Assembly (NCBI RefSeq): GCF_000239815.1
Contig: NZ_CAFK01000011.1
Coordinates: forward strand, 1 to 44,803
Direction of reading: 5' to 3'
DNA: 44,803 bases
Source: Bradyrhizobium sp. STM 3843
GTDB taxonomy: Bacteria > Pseudomonadota > Alphaproteobacteria > Rhizobiales > Xanthobacteraceae
In this document: one piece after another, positions 1-8,039 of the stretch
Numbering within the stretch: the stretch's first letter is position 1
Layout: each line of letters begins with the position of its first letter
Made by a program: the position numbers and the translations under genes
Notes under the pieces: generated by a model
The model's input: only the letters and a program-made list of their open reading frames with translations
Told to the model about the DNA's origin: nothing
The model's database searches: none

Positions 1-89
1 ACTCATCTAAGTTAAAGGATAGAGAGGCTCGGCCTCATTGGCTTCCAGCCGCCTTGCCGAACCGAGATTTGCTGAAGCGGGGGAAATGG

Positions 90-180
90 CGGAGACGGAG
101 GGATTCGAACCCTCGATAGGGCTTTACAACCCTATAACGGTTTAGCAAACCGCCGCCTTCAGCCACTCGGCCACGTCTCC
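90..180 (-). tRNA. tRNA-Ser (anticodon GCT)
   Basis: On the minus strand the sequence folds as a class II tRNA. It has a 7-bp acceptor stem (GGAGACG with CGTCTCC), an anticodon loop TTGCTAA presenting GCT, a long variable arm (TATAGGG with CCCTATC) and a T arm GAGGG-TTCGAAT-CCCTC. The discriminator is G at 90 and a CCA end appears to be encoded at 87-89. It should read AGC and AGU serine codons. Confidence 0.96.
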
Positions 181-306
181 GGCTGTGGTCGGTATGCCCG
201 AGGCCGCGCCGCGCCGCAAGCGGCAGATTGTGGACGAGTCGATTTCCTAGGGCCGAGCGAGCGGCAAAGGGCGCAACTTCGCCATTTGCCGCTTGGCGTC
301 CCTATC

Positions 307-1374
307 TCACATCCCGACGGTCTGGCGATGACCTTCGAGATAGACGCGCTCCGACGGGGTGGGCCGATCCAAGCCCCACATGGCGCGGTGCCAGAATGGA
401 TACAGCGGGTGCGGACGGCCGGCCGCCTCGATGCGCGCGGCCTGCTCGGGCGAGAGCGTCAGGTCATCGGAGGCGAGATTGTCCGCGAGCTGCTCTGCGG
501 TGCGCGCGCCCAGCACGATCGAGTTGATGCCCGGACGGTCGCGCAGCCAGGCCAGCGTCACCTGCGGGACGGACCGCCCGGTTTCGGCGGCGACCTGCTC
601 GACGGCCTTCAGCACCCGGGCGAAGCGATCCCAGTCGGAGACGAACGGCTCCTTCCAGCCTTCTGCGCCCTGGCGCGTCCCTTGTGGCGCGGCGCCGTCC
701 GCCTTCACCCTGCCGCCGAACAGCCCTTGGCCGAGCGGGCTCCAGATCATCGCGCCGATGCCGAACTCTTCACCGGCCGGGATCAGCTCATATTCGGCCT
801 CGCGCGCCTCCGGCGTGTAATAGATCTGATGCGCGACCGGCGGCACCAGTCCCGGCTGTTTCGCGATCATGGCTGTCTTCGCCAGCGACCAGCCGCTGTA
901 GTTGGAGATGCCCCAGTAGCGGATCTTCCCGGCCTTCACGAAGCCGGACATGGTCTCGACCGTCTCCTCGATCGGCGTCACGCCGTCCCACTGGTGGATG
1001 AAATAGAGATCGAGCCAGTCGGTGTTGAGCCGCGCGAGGGTGCCTTCGAGCTGGCGCGTGAGATGGACGCGCGAGGCGCCGCCGCCATTGGGCCCCTCCT
1101 CGACTTCCGAACGTCCTTTGCTGAACACGAGCACCTTGTCCCGCTTGCCCGCCAGCGCCGCGCCGAGCACCTTTTCCGCATCGCCCTTCGAGTAGAGATT
1201 GGCGGTGTCGAATGCGTTGACGCCGGCGTCGATGGCCATGTCCACCAGCCGTCTGGCATTGGCAACGTCGAGATTGCCCAAGGCTTCGAAGCCGTGGGTG
1301 CCCGCAAAGGTCAGCGTGCCCAGAATGTAGCGCGAGACCTTCATGCCGGAGTGACCGAGGGGAACATAGTCCAT
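307..1374 (-). CDS. Aldo/keto reductase
   Basis: NAD(P)H-dependent aldo/keto reductase of about 355 residues, probably a cytosolic (beta/alpha)8 barrel. The start MDYVPLGHSGMKVSRY fits the family, and GGAAGG lies about 8 bases upstream; an earlier in-frame start at 1413 would add 13 poorly fitting residues. Catalytic-type residues are visible: Asp and Tyr in FDTANLYSKGDAE, Lys in VFSKG and His in YFIHQWDG. The C-terminal half carries GISNYS, SPLGQGLFGG and VLGARTAEQLADN, typical of the YajO/YhdN-like group. It lies downstream of and co-directional with the MocR gene, 73 bp away, so the two may be co-transcribed. The substrate cannot be told from sequence. Confidence 0.93.
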   Translation of the reverse strand: MDYVPLGHSGMKVSRYILGTLTFAGTHGFEALGNLDVANARRLVDMAIDAGVNAFDTANLYSKGDAEKVLGAALAGKRDKVLVFSKGRSEVEEGPNGGGASRVHLTRQLEGTLARLNTDWLDLYFIHQWDGVTPIEETVETMSGFVKAGKIRYWGISNYSGWSLAKTAMIAKQPGLVPPVAHQIYYTPEAREAEYELIPAGEEFGIGAMIWSPLGQGLFGGRVKADGAAPQGTRQGAEGWKEPFVSDWDRFARVLKAVEQVAAETGRSVPQVTLAWLRDRPGINSIVLGARTAEQLADNLASDDLTLSPEQAARIEAAGRPHPLYPFWHRAMWGLDRPTPSERVYLEGHRQTVGM

Positions 1375-1447
1375 TTGTGCGCCTTCCGCTGCTCGAGTGA
1401 TCAGGACATCCAATGCACAGGAGAACGCTCGGTTCGTCGGTTGTCAC

Positions 1448-2908
1448 TCAACGAAAGCTTGAGCGCAGATCGGCCGGCTCGGGTTCCGCCTCTCCTCCCC
1501 GGCAAACGGCCTTCGCCATCGCGTGGCGCATGACGTCCCAGATGCGCGGATTGCCGGATTGCGTCACGTTGACGCGAAGGAAGCCAGCGGCGGTCTGCGA
1601 CACGCTGAAGACATTGCCGGGAGCGAGCACGACGTCCTCAGCGAGTGCCGTTCTGGCCAAGGCCGCGGAGTCGCATCCTTCCGGTAAACGGCACCAGAGA
1701 TGAAAGCCGCCGCGCGGCATCAGCCAGGGCTCCATCCCGAGCGCCTGCAATGCGCGCGTCGTGTCGCGCATCGCCCGCGCAAGCTTCCGCCGCAGCTCAT
1801 CCATATGCTTGCGATAGCCGCCGCCGGCCAGCACGTCGGCAATCACGGCTGTCGCGACCGGGCTCGGGCCGCCGAAGCTGGTTGCAAGCTGAAGATCGAC
1901 CAGTCCCTCGACCCAGTCCGCCCTGGCGGCGATATAGCCACAGCGCACCGATGCAGAGAGCGTCTTGGAAAAGCTGCCGATCCGGATCACCCGGTTGAGG
2001 CCGTCGAGCGCGGCAAGCCGCGGCGAAGGCTCCGGCTCGAAATCCGCGAAGATGTCGTCCTCGACGATCGTCAGCTCATGCGCGGCAGCGGCGATCAGGA
2101 GCCGATGCGCCGTCGATAGCGACAGCGTTGCGCCGGTGGGGTTATGCAGCGCCGAATTGGTGACGTAGAGCCGCGGCCGTTCGGCCGCAAGGATCGCTTC
2201 GAAGCGCGCGATCTCCGGCCCCGATGACGTGTAGGGCACGCCGACGATCGTCACCTGATGCGCACGCAGCAGCGCCCTGAAATTGAAGTAGCAGGGATCG
2301 TCGACCAGGACCGTATCGCCGGGCCGAAGCAGGAAGCGGCAGACCAGATCGATCGCCTGCGTGCCCGAGCCCGTCAGCAGCAACTGGTTGGCCGCAACGT
2401 CGAGCCCCTCTTCGGCAAAGCGGGCCAACAGCAAGCGGCGGAGCGCCAGTGAGCCGCGCGTGCCACCGTAGTCGACGAGCAGCGCATCCTCGGCGCGCGC
2501 GACGGTCCGCAGCGCCCGGCGCAACAGCATGCTCGGCATCAACTCCGCCGGCAGCCAGCCGCAGCCGGGCATCAGAGCGTTGGGCTCCGCCTCGAGCGAT
2601 TGCCGCGAGACCCAGAACGGATCGACCGCACGATCGCGACGGGGCTCCGCTTCGGCAAGCAGCAGCGGCAGCGCCGCTGCGGTCGCCGAGACATAGAAGC
2701 CGGAGCCGCGGCGGGCGCGGATCAACCCTTCCGCGGCCAGGCGCTCATAAGCCTCGACCACGGTCGACGGCGAGATGCCCATGGTCGCGGCAAAGCGGCG
2801 GACCGACGGCAGGCGATCGCCGGCACCAAGCGTGCGGGCCGCCACACGGGCGCGGATCACCTTCATCACCTCGAGCGTCCGCGTTCCGCCTCGCCCAGGC
2901 CTGTCCAT
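1448..2908 (-). CDS. MocR/PdxR-type regulator (GntR HTH + aminotransferase fold)
   Basis: About 486 residues. The N-terminal winged helix-turn-helix of the GntR family is seen in LPSVRRFAATMGISPSTVVEAYERL and the following GSGFYV. It is fused to a fold-type I aminotransferase domain, with FSKTLSASVRCGY as the PLP-lysine region. MocR proteins use PLP or an amino-acid aldimine as effector and usually regulate vitamin B6, GABA, taurine or transporter genes. I chose ATG at 2908 because GGATGAG precedes it; an upstream in-frame start at 2941 would put the first codons inside a repeat that looks like the operator. The divergent neighbour is an EamA transporter, the likely target. The effector is unknown. 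Confidence 0.93.
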   Translation of the reverse strand: MDRPGRGGTRTLEVMKVIRARVAARTLGAGDRLPSVRRFAATMGISPSTVVEAYERLAAEGLIRARRGSGFYVSATAAALPLLLAEAEPRRDRAVDPFWVSRQSLEAEPNALMPGCGWLPAELMPSMLLRRALRTVARAEDALLVDYGGTRGSLALRRLLLARFAEEGLDVAANQLLLTGSGTQAIDLVCRFLLRPGDTVLVDDPCYFNFRALLRAHQVTIVGVPYTSSGPEIARFEAILAAERPRLYVTNSALHNPTGATLSLSTAHRLLIAAAAHELTIVEDDIFADFEPEPSPRLAALDGLNRVIRIGSFSKTLSASVRCGYIAARADWVEGLVDLQLATSFGGPSPVATAVIADVLAGGGYRKHMDELRRKLARAMRDTTRALQALGMEPWLMPRGGFHLWCRLPEGCDSAALARTALAEDVVLAPGNVFSVSQTAAGFLRVNVTQSGNPRIWDVMRHAMAKAVCRGGEAEPEPADLRSSFR

Positions 2909-2919
2909 GCGCTCATCCA

Positions 2920-2965
2920 ATTGTATGGGAATCCATATCAATACAGTTTTGCCAGATTGTATTGA
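2920..2965. promoter_or_regulatory. Candidate MocR operator in the divergent promoter
   Basis: Three copies of a T(G/T)TAT-type half-site lie between the MocR and EamA genes: ATTGTAT at 2920-2926, TCAATACA at 2938-2945 (inverted) and TGTATTGA at 2958-2965. The last two form a perfect 8-bp inverted repeat with a 12-bp spacer. Mixed direct and inverted half-sites near a divergent promoter are usual for MocR regulators. That this regulator binds here is inference. Confidence 0.5.
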
Positions 2966-3028
2966 ATTGTGGCTGGTCGCGCCAGCCGAGAGACCGCAGG
3001 ATCGTCTTGCAACAGGCGAGGCGACGAG

Positions 3029-3889
3029 ATGACGAGCACTACAGACGGCTGGCGGGATGGGCTCCTCGGGGTCATCATTTTCAGCGCCTCGCTGCCGGCG
3101 ACGCGCGTCGCCGTTGCCGGCTTCTCACCTCTGTTCCTGACATCGGCGCGCGCGGTCATCGCAGGCTTGCTGGGCGCGATGATGCTGCGATGGCTTCAGC
3201 CAACAAGACCGGCGCGGCGCGATATCGCCTCGCTCGCGATCGTCGCGACCGGCGTCGTCATCGGCTTCCCGCTCCTGACTGCACTCGCGCTTCAACACAT
3301 CACGTCGGCGCACTCGATCATCTTCATCGGCCTGTTGCCGTTATCGACGGCGATCTTTGGTGTGCTGCGCGGCGGCGAGCGACCGAATTGGATGTTCTGG
3401 CCGTTCGCTGTGCTCGGCAGCGCTGTCGTGATGGGCTTCGCGCTCGCCGGCGACGACCGGACATCCGTCTCCGGCGATCTCTTGATGCTGGCAGCGATCC
3501 TGCTGTGCGGATTGGGCTACGCCGAAGGCGCCAAGCTGTCGCGCCGTCTTGGCGGCTGGCAGGTGATGTCATGGGCGCTGCTGCTTTCGCTGCCGATCAC
3601 GCTCGCACTCGCCATCGCCGCCCTGCCCGCCTCCTGGGACACGATCGGTGGCGGCGCATGGACCGGGCTCGCTTATGTCTCGGTGTTCAGCTCGCTGATC
3701 GGCTTCATGTTCTGGTATCGCGGGCTTGCCGTCGGCGGCACCGCCAGCGTCGGCCAGCTGCAACTGCTGCAGCCGTTCTTCGGCCTCGCACTCGCCGGCC
3801 TGCTGCTCGGCGAGCCTGTGGCCTGGACCATGATCCTGACGACAGGTCTCGTCGTCCTCTGTGTCGCCCTGGCCAGGCGCTACGCTTGA
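3029..3889 (+). CDS. DMT-superfamily transporter (EamA family)
   Basis: Inner-membrane protein of about 286 residues with roughly ten hydrophobic segments and two EamA repeats. The first contains SARAVIAGLLGAMMLRW; the second, SVFSSLIGFMFWYRGLAVGGTASVGQLQLLQPFFGLALAGLLLGE, is a typical C-terminal EamA signature. The start MTSTTDGW is preceded by GCGAGG; an earlier start at 2969 would add a non-hydrophobic leader. Family members export amino acids or other small metabolites. Being divergent from a MocR regulator suggests control by it, so the substrate may be an amine or amino acid. This is an inference from context. Confidence 0.9.
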   Translation: MTSTTDGWRDGLLGVIIFSASLPATRVAVAGFSPLFLTSARAVIAGLLGAMMLRWLQPTRPARRDIASLAIVATGVVIGFPLLTALALQHITSAHSIIFIGLLPLSTAIFGVLRGGERPNWMFWPFAVLGSAVVMGFALAGDDRTSVSGDLLMLAAILLCGLGYAEGAKLSRRLGGWQVMSWALLLSLPITLALAIAALPASWDTIGGGAWTGLAYVSVFSSLIGFMFWYRGLAVGGTASVGQLQLLQPFFGLALAGLLLGEPVAWTMILTTGLVVLCVALARRYA

Positions 3890-3923
3890 CGCGCTGGCGC
3901 CGTCAACCACGCCAAGCGCGACA

Positions 3924-4265
3924 TCAGTCGAACAGCGTTCGCGTCACATTGACGATGAACGCAGCGGGCACGCCGATGACGGCGCCGATGAAGCCATAGA
4001 TCAGGCTGCCCCAGACGGATGCAACCCCGCCCGGCCCCATCACCGCACCATACAGGACGCCGATGCCGCAGCAGACCAGCGTGATCGTCAGAAGCCTGCG
4101 GTCGTTGGTTGCCTCGGCGCGCAGCTTGCGGCGTTCGCGCGTGTTCTGAATGTACGGGCCGGAAGGTTCGGTCGAGCCGCAATGCGGGCAAGCCACGGCG
4201 GAGAAGGAGACCTGCTCCCCGCAATCGTGACAGTCGATCAATTCCCGGCCTTTGACTTGCCCCAT
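3924..4265 (-). CDS. Zinc-ribbon membrane protein
   Basis: About 113 residues. The N-terminal zinc ribbon has two CxxC knuckles (CHDC and CPHC, 12 residues apart). A basic linker (NTRERRKLRAEA) follows, then two hydrophobic segments (LLTITLVCCGIGVLYGAVM and YGFIGAVIGVPAAFIVNV). It is probably an inner-membrane protein with a cytoplasmic metal-binding head. I favour ATG at 4265 because GAGG lies about 8 bases upstream; alternative in-frame starts at 4313 and 4376 lack a clear ribosome site. It converges with the EamA gene. I do not recognise a named family, and the function is unknown. Confidence 0.75.
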   Translation of the reverse strand: MGQVKGRELIDCHDCGEQVSFSAVACPHCGSTEPSGPYIQNTRERRKLRAEATNDRRLLTITLVCCGIGVLYGAVMGPGGVASVWGSLIYGFIGAVIGVPAAFIVNVTRTLFD

Positions 4266-4472
4266 CCGCACGACCTCGGTGCCGCCACTCACTTCGACCG
4301 ACAGATAGGTCATTTGAGGGCGGCCTGCGAGGGCGCTCACCCGCACGCAGGTGTCGAGACGACGACGGAACAACACCGAGAAGCCCCAAGCCGCATCCGC
4401 CGGTCGCGCATGCGGCGGACTCGAGGCCCGCTCATCGGCGATGGCAGGCAGCGGTTGGAAACCGAGGCCGCG

Positions 4473-4739
4473 TCAGTGCGCGGTCATCCAGGTGCGGGCT
4501 TCGCGCAGAGCCTGCGCGATCTCAGCGGCCGACATCTGCTCGGCGATCTCGCGTCGCATCGTGATCGCATCGCTCCGGCCCTTCAGCGCGGCGAGATTGA
4601 ACCATTTATGCGCAGCGATCAGGTCGACCGGACCCAGCCGGCCACTCGCATGCAGCATGCCGAGCTCGAACAGCACATTACCGTCGGCTGCCTGCTCGAC
4701 CGCGGTCGCATCCTCGAGATTGAGTAGTCCTTGAAACAT
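4473..4739 (-). CDS. Small Sel1-repeat protein
   Basis: About 88 residues. It contains one good Sel1-like (TPR-like) repeat: FELGMLHASGRLGPVDLIAAHKWFNLAALKG. A helical tail rich in Ala and Glu (RREIAEQMSAAEIAQALREARTWM) follows. Sel1 repeats form alpha-alpha hairpins that scaffold protein contacts. The ATG at 4739 is preceded by GGAGAG; a longer form starting at 4793 has no such site. There is no signal peptide, so a cytoplasmic location is likely. Single-repeat proteins like this recur in Bradyrhizobiaceae (from memory); the partner is unknown. Confidence 0.8.
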   Translation of the reverse strand: MFQGLLNLEDATAVEQAADGNVLFELGMLHASGRLGPVDLIAAHKWFNLAALKGRSDAITMRREIAEQMSAAEIAQALREARTWMTAH

Positions 4740-5458
4740 TGTCGCTCTCCATTTCGGAGGCGTCGCGCCATCGAGCGCGCGGCCCCCGTCCACTGTTCAA
4801 CGCCGAGCTGGTCGCCCAGCTCATCCCCATGCCGTTTGCCGGCTTATGGGCGGAGCATGACCGATCAAGTTTGAAAGGCAGTTTAAGCATCGTGCTGAAC
4901 GGGATCTGAATGCGCGGCACGGCGGAGTTCTGCGCCAGCCATCGAAGGCTTTGATCTGATTGGAATTTTCAGATGCGCGCGGCGGCCGATCGACACTGCC
5001 GGTTGGCAGACTGGTAACCATCGCGGATGGCAGCCTGACGCGCGCCGGCGAGTCTTGGGAGGCGCAAGCGACCGCGTGCGATCGGACGGAGAGACAAAGA
5101 TGAAGGAAAGGGAGCACGCCGACAGCGCGGCTGCAAAAAAAACACGAGGGCGTCGGCGAACACGTCAGGACCAGATCACTTGGAGGCCACGCGGCTGAGC
5201 CGCGAGGCCATCCATGAGATTGCAGACCGAAACGCGGATCTGCACCGAACGAAGAAAACTCGTTTCTTCTACCGGACCGGCTTGCCGAAGCGACGAGGCT
5301 TTCGAAAGTTCGATCCGGCCGTCGACCTGATGTCTCGCCGACACCCTCTTCGTCGTGGACCTTAATGGCCTGAACCACTCATAACGAGCAACCAGGCCGG
5401 ACGTTCCAACGACGCGCCGGCATCAAGCTGCCGGCTCATCTCGCGATGACCGCGAGAT
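4740..5458. other. Gene-poor region with palindromes
   Basis: I see no convincing gene here. The long open frames are compositionally poor (Ser/Arg/Pro-rich). Two structures stand out. One is ATCTGA-N9-TCAGAT at 4955-4975. The other is a near-perfect palindrome at 5181-5214 built from TGGA-GGCC-A-CGCGGC-tga-GCCGCG-A-GGCC-a-TCCA. A possible 32-codon frame at 5100-5198 is listed separately. Confidence 0.5.
5100..5198 (+). CDS. Possible 32-residue basic peptide
   Basis: A short frame of 32 codons starts at ATG 5100 with GGAGAG seven to eight bases upstream. The product is Arg/Lys-rich (contains AAKKTRGRRRTRQ) and has no recognisable family. The good ribosome site and the lack of any other gene here are the only support. 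It ends inside the palindrome at 5181-5214, which argues for caution. Confidence 0.2.
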   Translation: MKEREHADSAAAKKTRGRRRTRQDQITWRPRG

Positions 5459-5563
5459 TTACTTCTTCTTGGCGACCTTCTTGGTCTTCTTCGCGGTCTT
5501 CTTCGCCGCGGTCTTCGCAGTCTTCTTCACTGCCTTCTTCGCCTTCTTCGCTTTCTTCGCCAT
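5459..5563 (-). CDS. 34-residue Lys/Ala-rich histone-H1-like peptide
   Basis: The product begins MAKKAKKAKKAVKKTAKT and ends KKVAKKK, made almost only of Lys, Ala and Thr in KKA/KKT repeats. This resembles the C-terminal tails of bacterial histone-H1-like and AlgP-type DNA-binding proteins. The ATG at 5563 has GGAGGG at ideal spacing, and TAA ends the frame at 5459. Codons are GC3-biased (AAG, GCG, ACC) like neighbouring genes. It would be strongly cationic and may bind DNA or RNA non-specifically; this is inference. It is easily missed because of its length and because the opposite strand is open as a Phe-rich frame. Confidence 0.72.
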   Translation of the reverse strand: MAKKAKKAKKAVKKTAKTAAKKTAKKTKKVAKKK

Positions 5564-6257
5564 GTTGCCCTCCGATGTGAGATGGCTTAGTCGCTGCGTG
5601 CACTCGGGAATCGAGATGCACTCCTTCCCGAATACACCAACGCAAAGAAAAAAACAGCTTCCGGCTTAAGGAAGTGTTGACACGCGAACGCGCGCGCGCG
5701 CGACGCAGTTCGCGAGACGAGCGGACGAGCAACGCGGGCGACGACGCGGGCCGCACGCGAATGCAAAATCATCGAACTAATAAAGAGCGCAGGAAAGGCC
5801 TTCACTGCAGGCATTTTCTGCAAGCCCTGCTGAAGCGGCGACACCGCGCGCAACGGCGTCGCAATCAAGAGACTCAGCCGAAGGAAGCCGCGCCCGAACA
5901 CCGAGTCGGGAAATTTTGGCAACGAAAAAAATTTTCGTTGATAGGGTCGCGCGCTCGATCCGGACTTGATCCAGGGCTCATCAAAGGTGGCTTTTTTGCG
6001 AATCGCGCACGAGCGATTCGCAAAACGCGAGCCGCAACGACGCGATGGGCAACGCACGCGAGGCATTGGAACGAAGACGACGTCGTCATCCGACGCCGGC
6101 ATTCGCATCCCATCAGGGAGGCGCGTGCACGGGCGTTGGCGTTCAGAGGAACGCTAGCCGGCCCTTCGACGCGGTGGAGCTTGGGGGTTTAACGTTCGCA
6201 TCGCGACGATCCCGGCGGGCGGGAAGCGAACGTGCATCCGCTTCCCGTGCCGTCGTT
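5564..6257. other. Gene-free, structure-rich intergenic region
   Basis: No frame here looks coding. It holds a (CG)7 run at 5689-5702, a 9-bp stem CAACGAAAA-aaa-TTTTCGTTG at 5920-5940, and a perfect 13-bp stem TTTTGCGAATCGC-N6-GCGATTCGCAAAA at 5994-6025. It lies between the start of the 34-residue gene and the end of gatB, both on the minus strand, so it should hold the promoter of the former and the terminator of the latter. A small RNA cannot be excluded. Confidence 0.5.
6220..6247 (-). terminator. Hairpin downstream of gatB
   Basis: A 9-bp perfect stem (CGGGAAGCG with CGCTTCCCG, 10-nt loop) lies 11 bases after the gatB stop codon. There is no T-run after it on the minus strand, so it may be a weak or factor-aided terminator, or an mRNA 3'-end stabiliser. 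Confidence 0.5.
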
Positions 6258-7736
6258 TCAGATGCCGAGCTTGCTCTTGAGCAGATCGTTGACGGCCTGC
6301 GGATTGGCCTTGCCGCCGGAGGACTTCATCACCTGGCCGACGAACCAGCCGACCAGCTGCGGCTTGGCCTGCGCTTGGGCGACCTTGTCGGGATTGGCGG
6401 CGATGATCTCGTCGACCACCTTCTCGATCGCGCCGAGATCGGTCACTTGCTTCATGCCGCGCTGTTCGACGAGGGCGCGCGGATCGCCGCCTTCGGTCCA
6501 GACGATCTCGAACAGGTCCTTGGCGATCTTGCCGGAGATCGTGCCCTCGCCGATCAGCGCGATGATATCGGCGAGCTGGCCGGCCGAGACCGGGGAGGAC
6601 GCGATGTCGCGGCCTTCCTTGTTGAGCCGGCCGAACAGCTCGTTGATCACCCAATTGGCGGCGAGCTTGCCGTCGCGGGCGCGGTCGGCAAGCTCCGAGA
6701 GCACGGTTTCATAGAAGGCTGCGCTCTCCCGTTCCGCCACCAGCACACTCGCATCATAGGCCGACAGCCCGAAATCGGCGATGAAGCGCGCCCTCTTCTG
6801 GTCCGGCAGCTCTGGCAGATGCGCCTTCAGCTCATCCACGAAGGACTGCGAGAACTCGAGCGGCAACAGGTCGGGATCAGGGAAATACCGGTAGTCATGC
6901 GCCTCTTCCTTGGAGCGCATCGAACGCGTCTCGCCCTTGTTGGGGTCGAACAGCCGCGTTTCCTGCTCGATCACCCCGCCGTCCTCGATGATCTCGATCT
7001 GGCGCCGCGCCTCGTGCTCGATCGCCTGGCCGATGAAGTTGATCGAGTTCATGTTCTTGATCTCGCAGCGGGTGCCGAGCGGTCCGCCCGGCTTGCGCAC
7101 GGAGACATTGACGTCGGCGCGCAAGGAACCCTTCTCCATGTCGCCATCGCAGGTGCCGAGGTAGCGCAGGATCGAGCGCAGCTTGGTCACGTAGGCCTTG
7201 GCCTGCTCGGCATCGCGGATGTCGGGCTTGGAGACGATCTCCATCAGCGCCACGCCCGAGCGGTTGAGATCGACGAAAGACATCGAGGGCGATTGGTCGT
7301 GCAGCAACTTACCTGCATCCTGTTCAAGGTGCAGACGCTCAATGCCGATCGTGGCGGTCCTGCCGCCCTCGAGCTCGACGGTCACCTCGCCCTCGCCCAC
7401 GACCGGCGACTTGTATTGGCTGATCTGGTAACCCTGCGGTAGGTCGGGGTAGAAATAGTTCTTGCGGTCGAACACCGAGCGCAAATTGATCTTGGCGTTC
7501 AGCCCGAGCCCGGTGCGCACCGCCTGGCGGACGCATTCCTCGTTGATGACAGGCAACATGCCTGGCATCGCTGCGTCGACCAGCGAGACATGGGTATTGG
7601 GATCGCCGCCGAACGCGGTCGAGGCGCCGGAGAACAGCTTCGACTTCGAGGTGACCTGGGCATGGATCTCCATGCCGATCACGACCTCCCAGTCGCCGGT
7701 TGCGCCCTTGATCAGCTTGCCGCTGGTTGCCGTCAT
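6258..7736 (-). CDS. gatB: Asp-tRNA(Asn)/Glu-tRNA(Gln) amidotransferase subunit B
   Basis: A 492-residue GatB, the usual length. GatB binds the misacylated tRNA, phosphorylates the acyl group with ATP and performs transamidation using ammonia from GatA. Diagnostic stretches are [55 protein letters not shown] and [15 protein letters not shown]. The C-terminal tail ends in the GatB/YqeY helical domain ([24 protein letters not shown]). It is the last gene of the gatC-x-gatA-y-gatB operon and starts six bases after the stop of the 98-residue gene. Confidence 0.98.
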   Translation of the reverse strand: MTATSGKLIKGATGDWEVVIGMEIHAQVTSKSKLFSGASTAFGGDPNTHVSLVDAAMPGMLPVINEECVRQAVRTGLGLNAKINLRSVFDRKNYFYPDLPQGYQISQYKSPVVGEGEVTVELEGGRTATIGIERLHLEQDAGKLLHDQSPSMSFVDLNRSGVALMEIVSKPDIRDAEQAKAYVTKLRSILRYLGTCDGDMEKGSLRADVNVSVRKPGGPLGTRCEIKNMNSINFIGQAIEHEARRQIEIIEDGGVIEQETRLFDPNKGETRSMRSKEEAHDYRYFPDPDLLPLEFSQSFVDELKAHLPELPDQKRARFIADFGLSAYDASVLVAERESAAFYETVLSELADRARDGKLAANWVINELFGRLNKEGRDIASSPVSAGQLADIIALIGEGTISGKIAKDLFEIVWTEGGDPRALVEQRGMKQVTDLGAIEKVVDEIIAANPDKVAQAQAKPQLVGWFVGQVMKSSGGKANPQAVNDLLKSKLGI

Positions 7737-7742
7737 GGCTCT

Positions 7743-8039
7743 CTAACTCCCAAGCAGTGCGGATGTGATCCGCTCCCATTCCACGTCCAGCGCATCCTTT
7801 GCGACCGGCTGTCCGGCCTGCCGGTACCAGTAGGATGCATTGCCGAGATCGCCTTCAATCCGATGCAGATGCGCGTGCACCCAGGCGGCCTCGCGCGTGT
7901 CATCGTCCTGCACGATCTTGTGCGCGCGATCCCAATCGCCTTTCGCCGCCCACCAGAGTCCGGCAAGCGGCGGCGTAACGTCAGACGCGGGCGCGTCGCC
8001 CGCGAGGCTGGCCTTGAATTGCGCGAGGTCTACCACCAC
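7743..8039 (-). CDS. Small conserved protein between gatA and gatB
   Basis: 98 residues, starting with GTG at 8039 (a second GTG follows) and overlapping the gatA stop by about 10 bases, so probably translationally coupled. The core, [20 protein letters not shown]...[27 protein letters not shown], is Trp/His-rich and predicted helical, and it recalls a TPR-like pair of hairpins. No signal or membrane segment is seen. I know no assigned function. Its position suggests an accessory role in, or merely co-expression with, the amidotransferase. Confidence 0.85.
   Translation of the reverse strand: MVVDLAQFKASLAGDAPASDVTPPLAGLWWAAKGDWDRAHKIVQDDDTREAAWVHAHLHRIEGDLGNASYWYRQAGQPVAKDALDVEWERITSALLGS

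Noticed and set aside
286..1533. Long plus-strand open frame opposite the aldo/keto reductase
   Set aside because: It mirrors the reductase codons; the product is Arg/Asp/His-rich with no family resemblance, while the minus-strand protein has clear motifs.
2449..3999. 516-codon plus-strand frame across the MocR start and EamA gene
   Set aside because: Arg/Pro-rich composition, runs through the operator and both genes in the wrong frames; a GC-driven shadow.
4821..5378. 185-codon minus-strand frame in the gene-poor region
   Set aside because: Ser/Arg/Pro/Cys-rich, no ribosome site near its start, no domain-like pattern; interrupted by palindromes.
5469..5669. Phe-rich plus-strand frame that looks like a membrane protein
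   Set aside because: It is the antisense of the Lys/Ala peptide gene: AAG codons read backwards give CTT/TTC runs. No ribosome site precedes it.
5994..6025. Perfect 13-bp stem read as an intrinsic terminator
   Set aside because: Neither strand has a T-run following the stem; the Ts lie at the 5' side, so it does not fit a factor-independent terminator.
6045..7442. 465-codon plus-strand frame opposite gatB
   Set aside because: Shadow of gatB; His/Arg/Asp-rich without any motif.
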